From positions 209,752,978 to 209,816,977 of the forward strand of contig NC_081828.1 in NCBI RefSeq assembly GCF_030867095.1: 64,000 bases of DNA, in the 5' to 3' direction. Positions 56,963 to 64,000 of the stretch are shown in pieces (positions within the stretch are counted from its first letter, which is position 1; each line of letters starts with the position of its first letter). The notes beneath the pieces were generated by a model. It was not told the origin of the DNA. It saw only the letters and a list, made by a program, of their open reading frames with translations, and searched no databases. This stretch comes from Alligator mississippiensis (lineage: Eukaryota; Chordata; Crocodylia; Alligatoridae). The translations under genes were made by a program, and so were the position numbers.

Positions 56963-58129
56963 CTGTAAGATTTATACATTCCTCCAGAACAAAGATTTAA
57001 GATCGTCACATGCATGCGTCCCTAAACTATTGCTTGCAATCTCCTTCAGAAGGGGCTCATTATCCTGGTGCTAGTTCCCATGTACCCTCTTCTCGTCCCC
57101 CACTTTCAACATGGGGAGACAGTACTCGTCTGGCATGTTCAGTGGCACAGCATATCAATCCTAAGAGTGAGATAGAGCCTGAGGAGCAGCCAAAGGAAGG
57201 ATGGGATGAGGCTTTCAAGCCTGAAAAACATGGGGAGATAGACAACAACTGAGATGGACAACGCAGACAGGGAAGAATGCAGTGAAGAACATCTAGTGAG
57301 TGGTGGTAGTCACTTCAGCTCTATTATTTTACGACATATTTAGAATAACAGTCAGCTGCTAATACTTGCAGGACAATCAATCAAACAAAATAACCATTCA
57401 ATTTATCTTGCTAAAAAAAAAAAAAGACCAGGAATAGATGTGGAGTATTTGAATATGTCATTTGAATATGTCAAGTGGGGATAACTGGGACCCTGAAGGC
57501 ACACAAGCTACCTAGCATACCAAAAGCACAGTTAAAAAGTGACTTGATCCATCTGTAAGCCCCTCTCTGTAGAGAAGATATCTGAGGAATTTAATCTATC
57601 AGACAAAGGCATTGCGCAAACCGGGGTGGGAGAAGTGTGGGAAAGTCCGACTCAAAATTAAGCATTATTTTTAATGGCCAGAGTAACTACACATCAGAGG
57701 AGCGTACCAAGAGCTGCAGTGAAACCTCTACCTCTCAATGTTGTTAAATCAAAATGAAATTGTCTTTACAACTGGTTCAACTGCAAATTGCTTGGTTCAG
57801 GGGAGGAAAGCCTGGGGAAAATCTACAGCCTTACTTTAGGCAGGAGGCCAGACTGAACAACCATCCCTTGTGGGCTTTAAATCAAGGGAGTGACATTTCC
57901 GACACACTTCAAGAATAATAATCTCGTTTGGCCAAATTCAGATCTATCCCCACGTCCAAAATTTAGATCCAGATCAGAAGTAGATTTTTAGTGAAACCAA
58001 AGGATTCAAATGGCCCCCAAGAGCTTTGCAAAACATCTGGGATTCTTCTTTAGGTAAAAAAAAATATTGTAATGCTTGAATGCGCTATCTGGAAAGGGGG
58101 TGAAGCATCATCTTCTGTCTCTCGTGTAG

Positions 58130-58184
58130 ATATCAAAATTTACTGGATCATGAAAGTGGCACATCAACGCAAGAGAATCACAAG
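58130..58184 (+). CDS. Candidate host-gene exon B
   Basis: A 55-base exon has a strong acceptor (TCTTCTGTCTCTCGTGTAG) and a consensus donor (CACAAG|GTGAGT). The first base completes the split Arg codon from 56,066. The rest reads YQNLLDHESGTSTQENHK and ends in phase 0. The frame was chosen by phase with exon A and confirmed by phase with exon C. The residues are hydrophilic and probably helical at the start. No domain was recognised. Confidence 0.5.
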
Positions 58185-58528
58185 GTGAGTCCAAATTGAC
58201 TTATGCAAGATAGATGGAAGCTGACATCCTTTGTCATCTTAATAAATAGTGAGGAAACCAAGCCATGTGTAGGAATCAGCAAGTGGTCTGAAGAAGACTC
58301 AGGGCAGGGCAGGTATCATTGGCCAGACTGTCTCAGTGCATCAGTAGGAACTGAACTGAGAATCAGAGCAAAGACACGAAGCACACCCCGCAGCATTCGG
58401 CTCGTGTATGCTGAGCCACTCGGGGCTGTTTTCAAGCCTTTTATTCTGCTTACTTGTTGGTCTCTGGTAAGCCAGAGCAGGAGCCAGGAGAGCAATCATT
58501 TTGGGGAGAGCAGTCCCAGAGTCAAGAG

Positions 58529-59282
58529 CATAGGTGCCAAGTATGTGGGGGCCTGTGAGCTCTGGCCCCCCTAACCACCCATCTCTAAGTGGGCAGGACA
58601 GTCCTGAAATGGGAACATCAAATCCCAGTCCCAGGCTGCATGACTCCAGGCCAGCATTTGTCCCAGATTCCCAGTATTGTGCAGGAATCCGGGTTTTCTG
58701 TTCACTGCGGAAAAAAGTGGGAAATAGTGGGTTTTCCCTTGCAAGCTGGCAGCGCTGCAGACTACAAGGGACTGCAGGAGCGGGACACAGGGGACACTGT
58801 GTATATGTGTGTGTGCGCACACATGCACGTGGCCAGGAAAGTAGCCCCAGGCAGTGGTGGAGAGCAGCTCCCCCAGCTGCCTGCAGGTAAGTCAATGGCA
58901 GGGCAGGGTAGATGAGTCAGCCACAGCGAGGAAGAGAGTGGGGCAGGGGTGCTGCCCAGGCAGGGCGGTGCATGAGGCCCAGGGCCAAGGTGAAGAGCAA
59001 GACAGAGCTCAGAGGGTGGGACAGGGGGGCTGGCCGCCTACTGAGGAGGGGGGCATGGGACCCATGTGCCCCCCAGATTTGTGCACAGGGCAGGGATGGA
59101 TGCAGGCTGCCTGCTGCTCCCTCTGGGAGCCCTGCACTGGCTGCTGGCAGCCCACGTGCACCCCTCGCCTCCCCCCACCGCAGGCTCTGCTCAGCTCTGC
59201 TGCAGCCCTGCCATGGAGAGAAGAGGGGGGGTATCATCGTAGGACCACCCCCACCCCAGCAAAAAAACCGTTGGCTCCTATG
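58529..59282. mobile_element. Non-autonomous DNA transposon in an intron
   Basis: The left end CATAGGTGCCAAGTATGTGG and right end CCGTTGGCTCCTATG share an inverted CATAGG(T/A)GCCAA. They are flanked by GTCAAGAG (58521-58528) and GCCAGGAG (59283-59290), which agree at 6 of 8 bases and may be a decayed hAT-type duplication. The 754-bp body is GC-rich and holds overlapping frames on both strands (up to 175 codons) without a transposase motif. It lies between candidate exons B and C. Confidence 0.55.
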
Positions 59283-59462
59283 GCCAGGAGGAAGGCTGTG
59301 CAGACAAGTCCTTCCAAGTCTAGGAGGTAACATAAGTACTTTCTTGAAACAGAGAGAGGGAAAGGGGGTGGGCTTGGGGACCGTGTTGCACAATTGCAGT
59401 GGGTTCCCTGCAGACAGAATTGTGTCGAGTAGAGAATAAACCTCTTGACGGATCTCTTTTAG

Positions 59463-59867
59463 AGGATGGCGAGAAACCGTCTACTGCACAACGAACAGGA
59501 TCCTCTGGGGGCAAAAGCTGCGGTACCTGAAGGCCCCACCAGCAATGTCTGCAGGAGCAGGTCCAGCACCACCCACCACGCCAGTCCCACTCCAGTGAAT
59601 ACCAGGAGGCGGCAGACCAGCTCTGATGCCAGCAGAGTCACTCCCATTCCCCAACTTCTGCCTGTCTCTTCTGACCCGCTCCTCACAAGCTCTTCCAGTG
59701 GCAGGTTTAGGAAAACCAAAACCGAGTCCAGCACACAGACAACCCTCCAGCCTCTGGCCAAGGGGGCTAAACGCTGGACAGAACTGCCCTTCTCTTCACC
59801 CCAGAGCAGCAGGAGGAGACCGCAGAGGAGTCCTGCCACGTCCACAGCAGGGGCTTCGGCCACCAAG
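59463..59867 (+). CDS. Candidate host-gene exon C (Ser/Thr/Arg-rich)
   Basis: The acceptor GACGGATCTCTTTTAG precedes 59463. The exon begins in phase 0 with AGGATGGCG, following exon B. For 135 codons it reads RMARNRLLHNEQDPLG, SRSSTTHHASPTPVNTRRRQ, TKTESSTQTTLQPLAKGAKR, SSPQSSRRRPQRSPA and ends ATK. This low-complexity Ser/Thr/Pro/Arg composition is typical of a disordered regulatory region. The assumed donor AAG|GTTGGT is weak. The frame stays open to 60,299 but loses coding character (GVWEWQ-like intronic text), so the true 3' end of the exon is uncertain. No following exon was identified. Confidence 0.45.
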
Positions 59868-60299
59868 GTTGGTGAACTCTCTTCTCCCATACCCCAAAGC
59901 CTGGTTGCTTTTGGGATTAGGGCCAGTTTGGTGCTGGTGAACTCAGCGGTGAAAAGCCCCCTGATTTCAATGGGGTCAGTGTGGGAATGGCAAGGAGAGC
60001 TGAGAAGAGGGCATCGCTTCTGGTGGGTGTGTATTGCTGTGAGACCGGAGGCTCAGCAGGGTAGGCTTACCTGTAATCCTTGGGTTTGGCTTAGAGGCAA
60101 ACAGCTGATCTTGAAGCAGGCTGCGCTGGACTCCCGAAAACCTGGTTCTCACCGCTCACCTGCTAATGACAGACACAGCACCAGCTTCCCAGCATGCACT
60201 GGGCTTCCACTGGGCCAAAGTCTGCCACCTGCACACACCAGCTCCATCAGTAGCCTCCCTGCACTCAGTGAAGCTACCCCAGCAAAGCGTACTAATTAA

Positions 60300-61056
60300 T
60301 GTGAGTAATTAATGTGGCAGAATCTGGCCCTCTATTAGTAGCTGATGGGTCACGACGGGGGGCAAATTGTCTGAATGTTAATGCCAATACACACAACCAG
60401 TTCACACCATGGACTGGAATCAGGGAACATCCACTTGTGAGAGTAGTCTCACCTAGTCTCACCTAAACTAGACTGTTTGTGCCCATCTCTCCAGAGTGCA
60501 CAAAACCAGCCTGTGCAGGAGACTCCTCCTTCCTAATCTAGGCCCCTGCCCTTCCTTGCTCTCAAATGCACTTCTGCTTGAAGCCAATAGTGATTTAAAA
60601 CCAGGAATGATCAAGAGCAAGGGTGTGAGCCCCAACCTCTATGAATTGTGTTGCTAATTGTCCAGGAAACACCAGTGAACTGGAGTTGCAAAGGGTTGGC
60701 TTGTGCACAGCAACATGCAAAAATGGCCCTGTGAGCTGGTCTCAGCTCTGCAGTGCTTATCAGAGCACAGTATACATGACAGAAATGTAAATTGAAGGGG
60801 CTGATAGGAATAGACATCTCTAGAGGAGAAGAGGTAGAACTTCTCCCCCCTGTGAGCTACACAGAGCAGATAAACACAGCGCGGTGCCTAGGTCATTACC
60901 ATGGGGGGAGAATATTGATCAGGGTACTGCTGCAAAAAGCCCTTTTTTGACTGCACTTGGACGAGTAGGCAACCCAAGGGCAGGGTATAATTCTCCTGAT
61001 TGCTGCACCACAGGGAGGATATGATTACCTGGCTAAGGAAGCAGCCAAGGGCCACA
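60300..61056. other. No recognised feature
   Basis: This is probably intronic to the plus-strand gene if that gene is real. No repeat was recognised. Confidence 0.3.
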
Positions 61057-61057
61057 A

Positions 61058-62012
61058 ATCATAGAATCATAGCAGTCAGGTTGGAAGGGACCTTGTAGAT
61101 CTTCAAGTCCGACCCCCTGCCTGGGCAGGAGGAAAACTGGGCTCAAATGACCCCAGCCAGGTAGGCATCAAGCCGCTTCTTAAAGACCCCCAGGGTAGGA
61201 GCCAGCACCACTTCCCTTGGAAGTTGGTTCCAGATCCTAGCCGCCCTGACTGTGAAGTAGTTCTTACGGATGTCTAATCTAAACCTACTCTCCAACAACT
61301 TGTGGCCGTTATTCCTTGTTATCCCGGGGGGCGCTAGGGGAAACAAGGTCTCCCCCAAACCCTTCTGGTCCCCCCTAGTGAGTTTATAGATGGTTACCAG
61401 GTCCCCCCTCAACCTTTTCTTGTGAAGGCTGAACAGGTTCAGGTCCCGTAGCCTCTCACTGTAGGGTCTGTCCTGCTGTCCCCGGACCATGCGGGTGGCC
61501 CTCCTCTGGACCCTCTCAATGTTGTCCACATCCCTTTGAAGTGGGGTGCCCAGAACTGGACACAGTACTCCAGCTGCGGCCTGACCAGTGTCGCGTAGAG
61601 GGGGAGGATCACCTCCTTGGCCCTACTTGAGATGCACCTGTGGATGCACGATAGGGTCCGGTTAGCCCCGCCGACCGTGACCTCGCATTGTCGGCCCATG
61701 TTCATCTTGGAGTCAATGATGACTCCAAGATCCCTTTCTGCCTCCGTGCTCTCAAGATGGGAGTTTCCCATCTTATAAGTGTGCTGCCGGTTACTACTGC
61801 CCACGTGCAGCACCCTGCACTTGTCAGTATTGAAACGCATCCTGTTTTTGTTAGCCCACCCCTGCAACCTATCCAGGTCTTGCTGCAGTCTTTCCCTCCC
61901 TACTAGCATGCCCACCTCACCCCAAATTTTGGTATCATCAGCAAATTTGAACAGGTTGCTTTTCACCCCATCGTCCAAATCACTGATAAAGAAATTGAAC
62001 GCTGCGGGCTGT
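61058..62012 (-). mobile_element. CR1 LINE 3' half, minus strand
   Basis: The tail is at the left (AATCATAGAATCATAGCAGTC, GGTTGGAAGGGACC). On the minus strand, 62,010-61,530 reads FNFFISDLDDGVKSNLFKFADD (intact catalytic FADD), NKNRMRFNTDKCRVLHVGSS, ERDLGVIIDSKMNMGRQC, TLSCIHRCISSRAKEVILPL and [11 protein letters not shown]. After one frame change, 61,529-61,143 reads MDNIERVQRRATRMVRGQQD to the stop AYLAGVI. It is among the best-kept CR1 copies here and close to the 51.4-52.1 kb copy. The 5' truncation is at about 62,012, just before FNFFISDL. Confidence 0.95.
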
Positions 62013-62724
62013 TCACTTCCCCAAGGATTATGCCAGCCCATGGGGGGGCACATGACCCTGGTACCCACCCCAGTGGCAGGGGAGGGGGGGTCCCCAGGGC
62101 AACAGGTGCCACTTCCCTGTGCCCCCCCCAAAAAGAGCTCCGAGTCCCCCCCCAGCTCAGCTCAGCTCATGGCCCGGCTTCCTCCCCAGCCTCCATCGTC
62201 TTCATCATCAACCTTTTTGATACAAAGGTTGTATCAGAAACATGAGCTCTGAAAGTTATGGGGACAGATTGAAGAAAAATGAACAGGTTAGCCTAAGTCA
62301 GAAAGAAGACACTTAAGGCAACCTTAAAGTTTAGCAAAATTATGAGAAGGGTGGAAGGCAGATAGAAAAATACAACTCCTCATTGCAAATGGCCTAAACA
62401 AGAAGAGATGCAATCTCAGGGCTTGTCAACACTGCTGCAGCTGTGGGTCCTGATACCATGAGGACTAGACCCCATCTTGCATACATCCCTACCTGAGCCT
62501 ACAGGCATGCTCCAAACCCCAAAATACATGAGCGAGGCTGCTGCAGGCTCATCCTTCCACGCCCGCTCCAGTTCAGAGGATGCTCTGGGTAAGGCCCAGT
62601 CAGGTCCCCCCTGCCGCAGAGCTAGACCCCACTATTGCACTGCTGCAGACAAGCCCTCAAAGGACTGGTTTTGGAGAGCTTTACTCCCGTGGAATTGTAC
62701 CTTCATCTCAGACCCTCTAGGGCA
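62013..62724. other. No recognised feature
   Basis: C- and G-rich runs occur near 62,040-62,160. No gene or repeat is supported. Confidence 0.3.
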
Positions 62725-62815
62725 GAGGTGGCCAACCCACGGTATGCCTGCCATAAATGGCAGAGGCAGCCTGTGTGCATGGCATATGGCACATCAGGGA
62801 AGGGGCAGGGAACAC
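62725..62815 (+). mobile_element. hAT-type element end (fragment)
   Basis: CAGAGGTGGCCAACCCACGG followed by CCATAAATGGCAGAGGCAGC is a CAGxGGTGGxCAA hAT terminus with typical subterminal text. The opposite end could not be placed, so this is a fragment or one with a lost right side. Confidence 0.5.
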
Positions 62816-63868
62816 AGCAGCACCTAGGGTAGGGAGCAGGAAGCAGAACAACAGATCAGACAGAGAGCAGAAAACAGGAAACAGAAAGCAGAGCAGTAGA
62901 ACAGGCAGGAGAAGGGGATCAGAATGGCCCTCAAGAAGTGCTAATCCTGCCAAAAAGGGATCTAGATGCCTACCTCGCAGGCACCTTACTCACTAAATGA
63001 ATCGAACGTCTCCTAGAGCAAGGCACTGCTCATAGGAGTAAGAGGGACATAGTCAAAACCAAGATCAGAGGTAAATAGTGGACTTGTGAGACAACTGAAA
63101 CTTAGAGGGTTCTGGGACTTTCTTTAGTGAAGCCTCAATGGGCGCCTGTACACACCACAGGTTTCAATCCTCATTAAATTAAATAGGTTTATAAAATTTA
63201 AAGTTGTTTATTTTGGAGCATTGCATCTATGTTTGCACACACTAGGTTTTTGAATTAAGCTGGGTCCCTGGCAGCAGGAGAGCAGGATAGTCCAGTGCTG
63301 CCCCCCTGGCCTGGGGTCCTCCACCCACCCCATGTCCACGCAGCTGTGGAAGCAGGGAAACTGCAAACCACACAAGAAAAAACAAGTGAAGCAATTAGAA
63401 AGCAAGTCAAAGGGGTGAACTACAAAAAAGTCACAGCGCCATCTGGTGGACAAAGAGGCCCATTACATGTCTTTGAGTACCTTTTGTGTTTGCACGCATC
63501 AAATCCATGGACGGGACGCTTTAATTCCCGGCAAGCCAAACTAAACTACACCCAAAAAGTTTTAGTTCAATGCACTGGAAAGACTTTTAAAGAGCCTGGA
63601 AAACCCGCTTGTGTAAATAGTCATGCAGTTGTAGCGCAAGAAAGGGCAAAAAACGTGACATGTACAAAGGCCCAATAATGGCAACAGTTTAGAGTCCAGC
63701 CCATGGCACAGGAGCACTGCCTGAAATCAGGGGATTGTCACAGCTTCATGGAAGACATGCAGTCTCCATAGTATAAAGCAATGCAGACAGGAATAAGACA
63801 GACCAAACCTAATAGAAGGACTATCACGGCCACAACAACATGGAGAGGGGAGGAGATGCTCCTTGATC
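62816..63868. other. No recognised feature; possible 3' untranslated sequence
   Basis: No repeat or coding exon is supported. A purine-rich CAGAAAACAGGAAACAGAAAG-like run lies near 62,860. A minus-strand AATAAA (TTTATT at about 63,207-63,212) could serve the frame that enters from the right edge. The plus-strand 127-codon frame at 63,295-63,678 has no supporting motif. Confidence 0.3.
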
Positions 63869-64000
63869 CTATTGCCTTCTGTCCATCAGCATTCCCATCA
63901 TCTCTTTATGGAAATACAACTGTTTGACCAGCAGCTCACAGACTTTCTCATTCCCACACAGGAAGGGAAGCTCTCTCAGAAGACAGAGTCGATGACCCTC
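63869..64000 (-). CDS. Possible last coding exon of a neighbouring gene (partial at window edge)
   Basis: On the minus strand an open frame enters from base 64,000 and runs 43 codons to a TAG at 63,869-63,871. It reads LCLLRELPFLCGNEKVCELL and then VKQLYFHKEMMGMLMDRRQ. The residue mix (charged, helical, Leu/Met-rich) looks coding, and a polyadenylation signal lies about 660 bases downstream. A 43-codon open frame can occur by chance, and the start lies outside the window. I do not recognise the protein. Confidence 0.35.
   Translation of the reverse strand, partial: EGHRLCLLRELPFLCGNEKVCELLVKQLYFHKEMMGMLMDRRQ

Noticed and set aside
58886-58892. Strong donor CTGCAG|GTAAGT suggesting another exon of the host gene
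   Set aside because: It lies inside the DNA transposon at 58529-59282, and no acceptor in matching phase was found before it. Kept only as a possible cryptic site.
59466-60299. A single 277-codon protein from the ATG at 59466
   Set aside because: Only the first ~134 codons look coding. The remainder resembles intronic text, and exon phases suggest the frame enters from a spliced upstream exon.
62503-62591. Possible next exon of the plus-strand gene (GCCTACAG|...|GTAAGG)
   Set aside because: Continuing from the phase-0 end of exon C, the frame hits TGA after eight codons.

Overview
The window looks like non-coding, repeat-rich nuclear DNA of a non-avian reptile, most likely a crocodilian and less likely a turtle. 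This is inferred from the repeats. CR1 LINEs of several ages dominate, together with MIR-type SINEs, hAT/Tigger/MITE-like DNA transposons, foldback palindromes and a few LTR fossils. No bacterial features, CRISPR array, rRNA or tRNA gene was seen. Almost every long open frame belongs to a transposon or to a tandem repeat whose unit is a multiple of three bases.

Layout. 0-5 kb: a diverged ~155-175 bp tandem repeat with an inverted copy, a GAATC-rich tract, a foldback element, a Tigger-like MITE and an old CR1 end. 6.5-7.2 kb and 18.9-19.4 kb: two LTR fossils of one family in opposite orientation. 9-12.2 kb: a CR1 inserted in a CR1. 14.6-16.8 kb: a CR1 inserted in a MITE-like GC-rich element; a second copy of that element sits inside an old CR1 at 35.6-38.1 kb. 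17.7-30.3 kb: CR1, L3-like and L2-like LINE pieces. 33.4-34.4 kb: a hAT element whose right end plus target-site duplication has been amplified into a 36-bp minisatellite of about 18 units. 40.7-43.5 kb: a MITE and an LTR fossil. 45-50 kb: SINEs, a hAT MITE with a perfect 8-bp duplication, and a CR1 5' portion carrying the ORF1 esterase and ORF2 endonuclease. 49.9-51.0 kb: a solo LTR. 51-62 kb: two closely related CR1 copies, flanking the only convincing host-gene candidate.

That candidate is a plus-strand gene with three phase-compatible exons (55920-56066, 58130-58184, 59463-59867). They encode an unidentified Ser/Thr/Pro/Arg-rich protein start. A short minus-strand frame entering from the right edge (63869-64000) may be the last coding exon of a neighbouring gene. 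All calls are from reading the sequence; no database search was possible.
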